Assembly (NCBI RefSeq): GCF_008831285.2
Contig: NC_045149.1
Location: 14,224,629 to 14,288,628, forward strand
Length of the DNA: 64,000 nucleotides
Direction of reading: 5' to 3'
Source of the DNA: Nymphaea colorata
Lineage: Eukaryota > Streptophyta > Magnoliopsida > Nymphaeales > Nymphaeaceae
The position numbers were made by a program, and so were the translations under genes. The notes beneath the pieces were generated by a model that was not told the DNA's origin, ran no database searches, and saw nothing but the letters and a program-made list of their open reading frames with translations. Of this stretch, positions 47,659-58,879 are shown piece by piece. Position 1 is the first letter of the stretch; each line of letters starts with the position of its first letter.

Positions 47659-47882
47659 TGTAGAAACACGATGTAACGTGGAAAAACCCTCAACAAGAGG
47701 GAAAAAACCACGGATGAGGAGGAACTGGTGCCCACTAGCAACCATACTCTCTCTCTCTTAAGATTTCATTAATACACTTAAAATTAGGGTTACAATCTTT
47801 AAGTAAGGCCCAACAAGGGCTATACAATGGATCGGGTATGGACAAAAACCCGGTCCCGAAACCCATCTAACATGCTTCAACA
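47659..47882 (-). repeat. 5' LTR of copia element 2
   Basis: 224 bp, same ends as the other LTR. Differences include taacg for taatg, catact for cagact and ggacaaaaac for ggacccagac. Confidence 0.93.
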
Positions 47883-50800
47883 ATTTTGATCCAATAAATC
47901 ATTCAAACTGGATGTATTAACAAGTTAAACACATTCAATTAAATATGTATGATCAAATGAATCACTTAAATCCCACTCGTGTTTATACGAACAACTGGTT
48001 TCAATCGTTTAGTAATGCCGAGTTGAATTCTTTCGATTATATGAACTTATGATTTCAGTCATTTAAATTGTTTTTTTATAGAAGTAATAAACGGTAAGGC
48101 ACATTAGGTTAACTATAAGGGATCAATTGAATGACTTGAATCACAATCGTTTTCATAAATACTTGTATTCAATTAAATATGCATGATTAAATGAATTACT
48201 TAAATCTCACTCGTGCTAATACGAACTTGTGATTTCAATATCGTTCACTATAAATATAACAACAAGTTCAACTCATTGGATTAACTACAAGAGATCTAAC
48301 TACAACATATATCCCATTTGTAACCATACGAACTTGCGATTTCAATCATTTAAGCACGCATATTTCATTGAATGTGATTGGGATACTTGGAGCAAATTAA
48401 CGATTTGAATCTTATTCATTCTCATACAAACTTGTGATTTCGATCAAATAAATCATTTGAAATGGATGTATTAACAAGTTAAAAACATTCAATTAAATAT
48501 GTGTGATCAAATGAAACATTTAAATCGCACTCGTGTTTATACGAACAACAGATTTCAATCGCTTATATCGCGTACTATATATGTAACAACAAGTTGAATT
48601 GTTTCGATTAACTACTAGGGATGATACTAATGCATAGATCCCATTTCTAACTATATGAACTTGTTATTTAAATCATTTAAATCGTTCTTTATAGAAGTAA
48701 TAAATGGTGAAACACATTAGGTTAACTATAAGGGATCAATTGAATGACTTTAATCACAAACTAATACGTAAATAGGATTAAACGTGCATGTTGAATGATT
48801 TAGTGGAATGAAATCATAAGCTCCTACGAACATAAATGACATTTAAGTGATTTACTTGTTGTATTTTAGTTAATATAATGTGTTTCCCTTGTTATTACAA
48901 TTATAATAAAAGATTTAAATGGTTCAAACTAAAAGTTTGTATGAAAAAAAATGAGATTCAAGTCAATTGTTTGATCGCTTATCATTACCCTAATGTGTTT
49001 CACTTGTTATTACATGTACAATGATTGATTTTGTTAATTGAAGTGACAAGTTCAAGTGGATGGAAATGGGATCTATGCATTAGTTTCATCTCTTGTAGTT
49101 AATCCAAAGAGTTGAACTTGTAGTTACATTAATAGTAAGGTTCTAATGAATTGAAATCACATGTTTGATGCTTGTAGTTTGTCCAATAAGTAGAACTTTT
49201 TGTTCGTATCAAAATGAGTGAGATTTTTGTAATTCATTTCATCACGTCTACTTAATTGAATGTATTTACCTTGTTGTCACATTCATATTGAATGATTTAG
49301 TTGATTGAAATCGCAAGTTTGCATGGAAATAAAAAACAATCGGGTCATTTGTTTGATCCTTTGGAGTCAATTTAAAGTGTTTCACTTGTTATTACATCAA
49401 TAAAGAAGAACGACTTAAATGATTGAAACCACAAGTTTATATAGATACAAATGAGATCTACGAGTTAGTTTGATCCAATGAGCTCAACTCATTGTTACAT
49501 CTATTGTGAATGGTCCAAGGGATTGAAATCACAAGTAAAAATCAACAGAAGTGGGATTTAAGTGATTCATTCGATATTAGTGGGTTTTATGTAATTCACT
49601 TCATCACGTCTACTTAATTAAATGTATTTACCTTGTTGTCACATCCATATTGAATGATTCAGTTGATTGAAATCGCAAGTTTGCATGGAAATAAATAAGA
49701 ATCCGGTCATTTGTTTGATCCCTTGGAGTTAATTTAAAGTGTTTCACTTGTAAAAACAAGTGAAACACATTAGATTAAATATAAGGGAGCAAATTAACGA
49801 CTTGAATCTTATTGATTCCCACTCCTTTTTATACAAACAACTGATTTCAATCGCTTATATAGCGTACTATAGATGCAACGACAAGTTGAATTATTTCGAT
49901 TAAGTACTAGGGATGAAACAATGCATACATCCCATTTTTAACTATATGAATTTGCGATTTCAATCATTTAAATCGTTCTTTATAAAAGTAATAAACGGTG
50001 AAACACATTAGAGATCAATTGAATGACTTGAATCACAAACTAATGCATAAATTTGTTTAAACATGCACGTTGAATGATTTAATAAAATGAAATCACAAGC
50101 TTCCACGAACGTAAACGACATTTAAGTGATTTACTTGCTGTATTTTAGTTAATATAATGTGTTTCACTTGTTATTACATCTATAATAAATGATTTAAATG
50201 GTTCAAACACAAACTTTGTCTGAAAAAAAAAAGAGATTTAAGTCATTCGTTTGATCGCTTATCGTTACCCTAATGTGTTTCACCTGTTATTACATGTACA
50301 ATGATTGATTTTGTTGATTGAAATCACAAGTTCAAATGGATGCAAATGGGATCTCACTTCTGTTGATTTGTATTTGTGATTTCAATCCCTTAAAACGTTC
50401 ACTATAAATGTAACAACAATAGCAAGGATTTATGGGATTGAAATCACAAGTTTGTATGAATACGGGAGAAACTACAAGGGATCAAACTATAGCATAGACC
50501 CCAGTTGTGTCTATATGAACTTGTGATTTAAATTATTTAAGTTAATCATTATGAATCTAATGAATTGAAATCACAAGTTTGTATCAATACGAGTGGGATT
50601 TAAGCGATTCATTTTGGCACGCACATTTCATTGAATGTGATTAACTTGTTACAACATCCACGTTGAATGATTTAGTGGATTTAAATAAAAAGTTTGCATG
50701 AAAAAGAATGAAATTCAAGTGGTTCATTTCCTCTTTTATAGTTAATTTAATGTAATTTACTTGTTATTACATGTATAAGGAATGATTTAAATGATACAAA

Positions 50801-53491
50801 TCACCAATTCATACGGACACAAATCTGATGTATACATTAGTTTGATGCTTGTAGTTAGTCCAATAAGTAGAACTTTTTGTTCGTATCAATACGAGTGAGA
50901 TTTTTGTAATTCATTTCATCACGTCTACTTAATTAAGTGTATTTACCTTGTTGCCACATTTATATTGAATGATTTAGTTGATTGAAATCGCAGGTTTGCA
51001 TAAATATAACAACAAGTTAAACTCATTGAATTAAGCAAAAAGGATCAAACAAAGGCATAGATCCATATTGTATCCATATGAACTTGTGATTTCAATAATT
51101 TAAAACGTTCATTACACATGTAATAACAAGTGAAACACATTAGATTAAATATAGGGGAGCAAATTAACGACTCACATCTTATTCATTCTCATACAAACTT
51201 GTGATTTCAATCAAATAAATCATTCACAATCGATGTATTAACAAGTTAAAAACATTCAATTAAGTATGTGTGATCAAATGAATCACTTAAATCCCACTCC
51301 AGTTTATATGAACAACTGATTTCCATCGCTTATATCACGTACTATAGATGTAACGACAAGTTGAATTCTTTCGATTAAGTACTAGGGATGAAAGTAATGC
51401 ATAGATCCCATTTTCAACTATATGAACTTGTGATTTCAATCATTTAAATCGTTCTTTATAGAAGTAATAAACGGTGAAACATATTATGTTAACTATAAGG
51501 GATCAATTGAATGACTTCAATCACAAACTAATGCATAAATGTGCTTAAACATGCATGTTGAATGATTTAGTGGAATGAAATCACAAGGTTGTAAGAACAT
51601 AAATGACATTTAAGTGATTTACTTGCTGTATTTTAGTTAATATAATGTGTTTTGCTTGTTATTGCATCTATAATGAATGATTTAAATGGTTCAAACTAAA
51701 AGTTCTAATGTGTTTCACTTGTTATTACATGTATAAGTAATGATTTAAATGATTGAAATCACCAATTCATATGGACACAAATCTGATGTATACATTAGTT
51801 TGATGCTTGTAGTTAGTCCAATAAGTAGAACTTTTTGTTTCATTGAATTAAGTAAAAAGGGTCAAATAAAAGCACAGATCCCACTTGTATCCATATGAAC
51901 TTGTGATTTCAATCATTTAAATTGTTCGTTACACATGTTATAACAAGTGAAACACATTAGATTAAATATAGGGGAGCAAATTAACGACTTGAATCTTATT
52001 CATTCTCATACAAACTTGTGATTTCGATCAAATAAATCATTCAAAATGGATGTATTAACAAGTTAAAAACATTCAATTAAATATGTGTGACCAAATGAAT
52101 CGCTTAAATCCCACTCGTGTTTATACGAACAACTGATTTCAATCGCTTATATCACGTAATATAGATGTAACGACAAGTTTATTTCTTTCGATTAAGTAGT
52201 AGAGATAAAACTAATGCATAGATTCCATTTTTAACTATATGAACCGGTGATTTCAATCATTTAAATTGTTCTTTATAGATGTAATAAACAGTGAAACAGA
52301 TTAGGTTAACTATAAGGGATCAATTGAATGACTTGAATCACAAACAAATGCGTGAATGTGCTTAAACATGCATGTTGAATGATTTAGTGAAATGAAATTA
52401 CAAGCTTGTATGAACATAAATGACATTTAAGTTATTTACTTGCTGTATTTCAGTTAATATAACGTGTTTTGCTTGTTATTACATCTATAACGAATGATTC
52501 AAATGGTTCAAACTAAAAGTTTGTACGAAAAAATGAGATTCACGTCATTCGTTTGATCATTTATCATTAGCATAATGCGTTTCACTTGTTATTACATGTA
52601 CAATGATTGATTTTGTTGATTGAAATCACAAGTTCAAATGGATGCAAATGGGATATTCGCATTAGTATGATCTCTTGTAGTCAATCCAATGAGTTGAACT
52701 TGTAGTTACAACAATAGTAAGGATCTAATGAATTGAAATCACAAGTTTGTATCAATGCGAGTGGGATTTAAGCGATTCATCTGAGCACGCATATTTCATT
52801 GAATGTGATTAACTTGTTGCTACATCCACGTTAACTGATTTAGTGGATTTAAATCACAAGTTTGCATGAAAATGAACGAAATTCAAGTGGTTCATTTGCT
52901 CTTTTATAGTTAATCTAATGTGTTTCACTTGTTATTACATGTATAAGTAATGATTTAAATGATTGAAATCACCAATTCATATGGACACAAATCTGATGTC
53001 TACATTAGTTTGATGCTTTTAGTTAGTCCAATAAGTAGAACATTTTGTTTCCTTGAATTAAGTAAAAGAGGTCAAACAAAAGCATAGATCCCACTTGTAT
53101 CCATATGAACTTGTGATTTCAATCATTTAAATCGTTCATTACACATGTAATAACAAGTGAAACACTTTAGATTAAATATAGGGGAGCAAATTAACGACTT
53201 GAATCTTATTCATTCTCATACAAACTTGTGATTTTGATCAAATAACTCATTCAAAATGGATGTATTAACAAGTTAAAAACATTCAATTAAAGGCAGCTCA
53301 AGCCATTATAGTTCCAAGAAAATGATTAAATAAGATTATTTTGAGTGCTAAACAAAATCAAGTTAGAAAGCATGGAGAATTAAAATGAAAAATAACCTGT
53401 TAAAGTCCAACAAAGAGGACTTTAGAATTTGTCATTGAATGGACAGGTCAGTCATAGCTGAAAGGTCATATGGAGCCAATTCCTCTCAAAT

Positions 53492-53903
53492 TAGGGTTGT
53501 CAACGTATCTGATTTTCATTAGATATCCAACCAAACCAGTTCGAAAAATATCGGATATGGAAAAAAAAATAACATCCAATTAAGAAATTGGATCAGATTC
53601 GGGATTAAGACATCTGACTGGATCCTGATTCGGATTTGGATGTACATATATATCCAACTGGGTTCGGATTCAGATTCAGATACGGATTGGATTTAATTTA
53701 TAATAAAAATGTTATCTTCAAATGCTCTTACATTTTGAAAATCAACTAGAATTGATTCAAAATTCGAATTCAGATTGTGATATTGGATTTTGGATCCATT
53801 GTTTGTATTCAAATCAGAATTTGAATATGGATATGTGAATATCCATAAAAACATATATAGTTCAACATATATCCTATTTGAATTTGATACATTAACATCC
53901 CTA
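53492..53903. mobile_element. MITE-like element with 18-bp inverted termini
   Basis: The left end is tagggttgtcaacgtatc and the reverse complement of the right end is tagggatgttaatgtatc, agreeing at 15 of 18 positions. The 412-bp interior is a degenerate array of ggattcagattcgga-type words. The termini fit small non-autonomous hAT elements of plants. No exact 8-bp target duplication is visible (ctctcaaa against ctccccac, weak). Confidence 0.6.
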
Positions 53904-54097
53904 CTCCCCACTCCAATCCCAGGACTCCAGAAAGACAACAAATAACAAAAGATACAAACCCCTCAAATTATTCCCTTCTGGCCTGCAAGTGTCATACAAT
54001 AGAGATAGCTAATAAGAAACTTTGGTACATAATCAAAATAAAAAAGTCTATCATATATGTATGTGTGTATGTATGTGTGTGTGCATGCGTGTGTGTG

Positions 54098-54185
<88 letters not shown>

Positions 54186-55200
54186 GAGGGCAGATTTTGT
54201 ATTTAAAAAATAGCATATTATAAATTTTCGATGAACTCCTGGCAAAGGCTGTTGATAGTAGAAACGCTAGTTCTTTTTGATAAATCTTGTTTCACTTCTT
54301 ATTTGGCTTAGTACCGATCAACCTTGGTCAAAGCATGTAAATTTAAATAGTCAAACAAAGGAACAAAAATTTGATAGAGTCTGGACGATGCAAAATATAC
54401 ATGACCTTGAAATTTGACGATTGAAAGCTCCAATCTGATCACATTTTATTTCACTACGGAAAAAATACTTCACTGCTACAAGTAATATAAGGACTTTCGA
54501 AAGTGATAAGAAGAGCTAAGACTATGGTTGGGCATCAGGCAGGCTCGGCTCAGTAAAACCTGGTCCAAGTTGGCCCAACGGGCCCAGGCCTGGCCTGATA
54601 GCCGAAACCCAGGTCCGGGCTCGACCCTGCCCAGACCGTTTGATAATAAAAAAATATTTTTTAAATTTTAAAATATTTTTTATAATATAAAATATATTTT
54701 TAATAATAAAATACATATTATTAAATTCTAAAATAATTAAAAAATATTTTTTTAAGTATTAACGGGCCAAATCGGGCTGGATTGGGGTGCCCACACCAGC
54801 TACAACATCACTTTGCCACTGGATTGGAGTCCATCTGGAAGTCTTTTCTTTAATTTGGTAGTCTATTATAGCTTTCATGGATGAAGGGTCCCAAAATGCA
54901 CCATTGACACACTTTTGTCCACATCTGTGACACTCAACTCTTATCTTTTCCCGTTTTATTCAATGTTTGACATACCAATATGGATCGGACAAAAGTTCTT
55001 ACGTACACTAATACCTCATCCTAGATATAGACACCCAATCCGACCCAAACAAATAATAGATGGAATGGATGAAGTTCAGAAAAAACAATTACATCTCCTC
55101 AAACAAACAGGCGACCAAGTCTAAATTTTGTTTTTCGAACATCCGGTGTAAACAAACACTCCAAGAACCGACTTGCTTTACAGCTCTATCCACTTGACAC
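53904..55200. other. Intergenic with microsatellite and a GGGCC-rich stretch
   Basis: No gene. 54102-54181 is a microsatellite. At 54520-54640 and 54760-54790 cgggcccaggcctgg-type words flank an extremely AT-rich centre (54640-54755), an arrangement seen in some plant MITEs, but no clean terminal repeats were found. Confidence 0.4.
54102..54181. repeat. Long (AT)n microsatellite
   Basis: About 40 uninterrupted AT dinucleotides, preceded by (GT)n-type sequence at 54056-54100. The YIYIYI open frames over it are an artefact of the repeat. Confidence 0.95.
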
Positions 55201-55850
55201 ACACAAATGGATTTGTCCCCAGCCAGATTCAGTTCAAAATATGGATTCAGATTTAAATTCATATATGAATATAAAAATAGGATTCGGGATGGATTTTGAT
55301 TGTGACATCTGATTTCAGATTCAGATTAGGATGAAAAAGATGGATTTAGATCAGATTCAAATTATCAAATCCGACTTTGGTTTCAGTTTTGGATGAGGAA
55401 AAAAATCAGATTCAGATTGTGGAATCTGATTTCAGATTCAAATTTGGATATAACTTGTTTTAATTCGTATCCAAACTTGAATCTGAGCGTAACGGTCAAC
55501 AATATATTTTATTTGAATCGGATCCGTTGGCATCCATCTTTGCTGATTTTCTCACTTTTCTAATATTTTACATTTTTATTTTTTGTATTTAGGTCCGTCG
55601 ATTTTCAAGAAAACCATGGTCAGTGGTTGTCTGGAGTCCTCCCAAGTTCCAACTCCTCCAGGAGTATCGGTGATGACTGTTCATGATGTTCTTAATGAGA
55701 AGGTTGCAGAATATTACTTCAGCTTCTCCAAGAGTACACCCAAAATTGCGTAACGTAGCAGCATGCTGGGGCTTGTGGACATTGAGAAATGGTTCCATAT
55801 TTGGGTGGTGGCCTTTTGGTTTTGCTATAAGAGTTCTTCTTAGCAGATTC
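55200..55850. repeat. Local duplication, left copy (partner 58880-60345)
   Basis: It begins with GATTCAG-type degenerate repeats (about 55220-55470) and continues into tttttgtatttaggtcc (about 55581) and the segment ending gtggtggccttttgg (about 55820). The same order and words occur at 58880-59345 and 60290-60345, where a 0.9-kb hAT element interrupts it. No gene is recognised in it. Confidence 0.8.
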
Positions 55851-57090
55851 AAAAGCAGCACAACGATGCCCAAGAGATGGGATGGCGTCATTGGTCTCCG
55901 GGGTTTATTCTGTTATGAAACAAAGAAAGTTTTTCTGAGAAGACATTGGGAAAAGAAATGAGCCGGGAGCAAAAGTATTTAAACAAACCTACTTATTTTA
56001 GAAAAATTAAAAAGAATTTGTTTATTTTTGTCATTATTCAAAAGTGGAAGCCTTCTGTGACGGCAGATGGCTGGCAACGCTATCCTTTTCTTTTTTTCTT
56101 TTTTTATTACATTAAAAAAGTTCTTCAAAAAGGTCATTTTATTCATTTTTGCTATTATTTTAATAAATTTGTTGAGAATGTGGTTGTTTGAGATTTGTTT
56201 ACCTCCAAAAGTGTTTAAAAAGTTGGGCAGCCGTTTGATGCAGGCACATTCTTTGGGTGCCTGTTTCTTTCTTTCTTTTTTTTTTGTTAATTCTAGAATT
56301 GTTAGGCATGAAAACATACGCAAGCATAAATGTGCTTTTAGTGGGTAATAATTTTATATGTCATTTAGTTTATCATAGAAGAACTGTGTGCATTTTTGTG
56401 AGATGTGAGATGCTTCCTGGTGGTACTAGGAATTATCCATTCTAGAGACCAGACTCGATCCAGTTGGATTTTGACCCAAATCCCTTTGTTGAACTTACCC
56501 ACGTCATGAGCTCTTAGTCTCAGGTTCTTTGCATGTGTTTGGTTTTGCAAAACCACTTTGATTAGGCATGTCAATGTATTGACTAAGCGCACCTGCCACA
56601 TGATCACCTGATTTTGGATCCAGAAATTTGGAGCAGACAGATTTCGATTGGTCATGCGATTTCATAACTGAATAAGAATGCGGGTCCAATATTCAAGTGG
56701 GATAGAAAAAGGATCCCAATTGATACATATACATATGAATGTCGGATCTGAAATTGTTTTCAAATTAGAATAGGAGATATAGACCCAACCGGTTCGTTTT
56801 CGTAACAGCTAGTGGAAGAACATTTGCTGTTTTACTTGCAAATTGCCTGAGAAGAGCTGGAGTTCAAATTTGTTGTGGGAAAGTTTCGTAAGACGAGAGC
56901 TCCCCATCAAAATGTTCCGAACAATTTGAGGTGCTAGTTTTCAAAGAGAGCTAGAAATTGTTCCAATCACATGGTAATCTGGGGCTTGTGGCTTTGAGAA
57001 ATGGAATAATTACTTGTTTTAATCACTTAAACAGGATGTTGACAGGCTCAGCTCCAAGCTGTGAGACTTGTCCGAATCATAGACATAAAC
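55851..57090. other. Intergenic, no gene recognised
   Basis: AT-rich with T-runs at 56086-56105 and 56270-56290. No coding motif. It lies downstream of the minus-strand receptor-kinase pseudogene. Confidence 0.4.
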
Positions 57091-57093
57091 ATT

Positions 57094-57690
57094 GTGTTGG
57101 GAAACGCAATAAGTCAGAAGCAAAAGTAGACCCCTTGTTTTCCAAATAAATGTAAAGGATTGGTTTATGTTTGTCATTCTTCCAAAGGGGAAGCCTTCCG
57201 TCGTATCGTTTTAAGCCTAGTGACCACCTCCTTCATGTCCATTCTCTCAGTTGGTGCTTTCCTTGGACATGACAACCCCGTCTCCATGATCATGACAAGC
57301 AGCTCATTTAGAATGGTTTCGCTGATATTTTGCTTCAGAAGATGATCCTCGATGACATCAAAAATTGCAAGCGAAAACGCTTCAGCCACCCACTGCCTCA
57401 AAGTAAACTCCCCATTAAAACGTTCATCGGTAGGCTTTGGTCGACACCTTTCCAACGGCCCCGAATTCTAATTCATCCACTCAACAAGGTCAGAGGGTAA
57501 TGCACATGGTCATTAATGAGATGGTTTCAAAAATAAAGAAAGCAGTGCAAAAAAATTAGGGCTAATTATTTTATTTTGATTTATGCTGTACATGAAACTC
57601 TATTTTTTTGTTTCCATGCATTTATAAGGAGGAAGTGAAATTTTACTAAAGAAAGAAACATACTCAAAAGGGAAACTTGCTGGCATTAGT
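57094..57690. repeat. Local duplication of receptor-kinase 3' end (partner 63300-64000)
   Basis: gttgggaaacgcaataagtc through ttactaaagaaagaaacata here matches 63300-64000 in the same orientation with scattered changes. It includes the end of a kinase gene and about 200 bp of its intron. This copy lacks about 51 bp that are present at about 63700-63755. Confidence 0.88.
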
Positions 57691-58809
57691 GTATGTGTGA
57701 ATTAGGTTTAATGTTCACCATCTTATTTGGATTCAGACTCATATTCAAATGCAAAATTGCATAGTCATCATCCCCATTAATTTCACTTATTAATCTGATT
57801 TCTCTTTTTCATAATAAAATCCAAGTAATCAGTTGCCAACGGGTTGGTAATCTAAAATTAAAGCTTGATATTTGGAAATTATGGATGTTGATAGAACTTC
57901 CTCTCCATGGTAAGCAGGACCAAGTTGTCCAAGAAGCAGTTCAAGCATAGAAATTATGATAGGACAAAGAGTTGGTACCTGCCGCAATGTATCCGGTGGT
58001 TCCAAGGGTGCATGTAAGAGTTAAAGATTTGTAACCAACCAGCATCTTTGCAATGCCAAAGCCACCAACATGTGCTGTCATGTTCTCATCTAGAAGCACA
58101 TTACTTGGCTTTAGATCACAATGAACTATAGTCTCCCAGCAACCATGGTGAGGATATTCTAGAGCACAAGCAACATCAATCATGATATCCAATCTTTGGA
58201 AGAGCTTCAAGTGATGGCCACGTGAATGTAGACAGACTTCTAGGCTCCCAAGGAGCATGTATTGGAGAACTAAAGCCTTGAAATCTGCACTGGAACAAGA
58301 TGTGATGACTCTAAAAAGGTTTCAATGTCTAATTTGGCACATCATATTGCATTCAATGTCAAAACTTTTTGATGCGCCATCAAATAATAAGTTTAGGACC
58401 TTAACAGCCACCGTTGTTCCATGTATTAAAATTCCTTCATACACTGAACCAAAGCCTTCACTTCCTTGTTTGTCACCTGAGATAACATTCTGTATGTGAT
58501 CACTGGGAGGGTTATTCCATGAAATCTTTCAACCTCCTCCTGATAATGTTTCTCCAACCCCCTCTTTCTATATTTTGCGACAACAATGAGTACCCAAACA
58601 ATGAGTACAAGTGCAAAACCCTCACTTGCTAAAAAAAAATCAACTCTAAACATGTTGACATTATTGTGCTTCTTCGCTCCATCTGAACATACTAGGACAT
58701 GGAATTTGGGAGCTCCACATAGTGCATAGTTCCCTAGGAACGATTTGGCAGAAAGGTTTGCAAACTTTCCACCACATGGAACCTCTCCTTCGAAATGATT
58801 GAAGGACAA
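57174..58809 (-). pseudogene. LRR receptor kinase (subfamily XII type), broken
   Basis: Minus-strand pieces in order. The extracellular end (FNHFEGEVPCGGKFANLSAK, SFLGNYALCGAPKF) is followed by a hydrophobic helix (FALVLIVWVLIVVAKYRK) and a juxtamembrane part. Next come a glycine-loop remnant SEGFGSVYEGIL and VAVK (about 58400-58450), then the catalytic loop IVHCDLKPSNVLLDE (about 58090-58135; cysteine replaces the usual arginine, as in non-RD immune kinases such as FLS2, EFR and Xa21). GGFGIAK stands where DFG is required. An intron follows, then the C-terminal lobe (57174-57455, ending KTIRRKASPLEE). Defects: frameshift at the glycine loop with about 12 residues lost, DFG to GFG, truncation in GYIAPE as GYIAAG, and an internal deletion joining VSTK to PTDE. 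Most of the LRR domain is absent. Not a functional kinase. Confidence 0.87.
57691..57940. other. Intron or spacer within the kinase pseudogene
   Basis: AT-rich sequence between the two kinase-lobe pieces. Subfamily XII kinases have an intron at about this position, so it is read as that intron. Confidence 0.5.
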
Positions 58810-58879
58810 GTCAATGACCTGGGATCAGATTCAGAAACACAAAAATATCCGATCAGACCCAGATCAGACTTAGTTTTAA

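Larger units (their letters stand above)
42282..47882 (-). mobile_element. Decayed Ty1/copia retrotransposon in the satellite
   Basis: 5,601 bp on the minus strand with LTRs of 223 and 224 bp, a primer site and a broken gag-pol region. It is inserted about 100 bp inside the left edge of the satellite. The flanking bases are atttc on the left and atttt on the right. Other units in the array have both variants at this place, so a 5-bp duplication with one mutation is likely. By eye the LTRs differ by about eight substitutions and one single-base indel, so it is clearly older than the copia element at 25748. Confidence 0.93.
42181..53289. repeat. Strand-switching satellite array (about 5.5 kb excluding the copia insertion)
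   Basis: Segments 42181-42281 and 47883-53289 consist of diverged units of about 115 bp. The conserved core is acttgtgatttcaatcattt, then taataacaagtgaaacacat, then taactataagggatcaa. Spacing between successive gattt cores measured at 51202, 51318 and 51432 is 116 and 114 bp. Some runs carry the core on the plus strand, others its reverse complement (aatgtgtttcacttgttatt). A longer order is visible: the landmark ttacacatgtaataacaagt recurs at 51112, 51929 (one base different) and 53139, giving blocks of 817 and 1,210 bp that differ mainly by about 390 bp of reverse-strand units. No coding potential. Confidence 0.9.

Noticed and set aside
47883-53289. CRISPR-like array of repeats and spacers
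   Set aside because: Units are diverged, about 115 bp long, adjacent rather than spaced, change strand and lie in a plant nuclear context, so this is a satellite.
53963-54245. Open frames reading YIYIYI
   Set aside because: Translation of the (AT)n microsatellite, without coding meaning.
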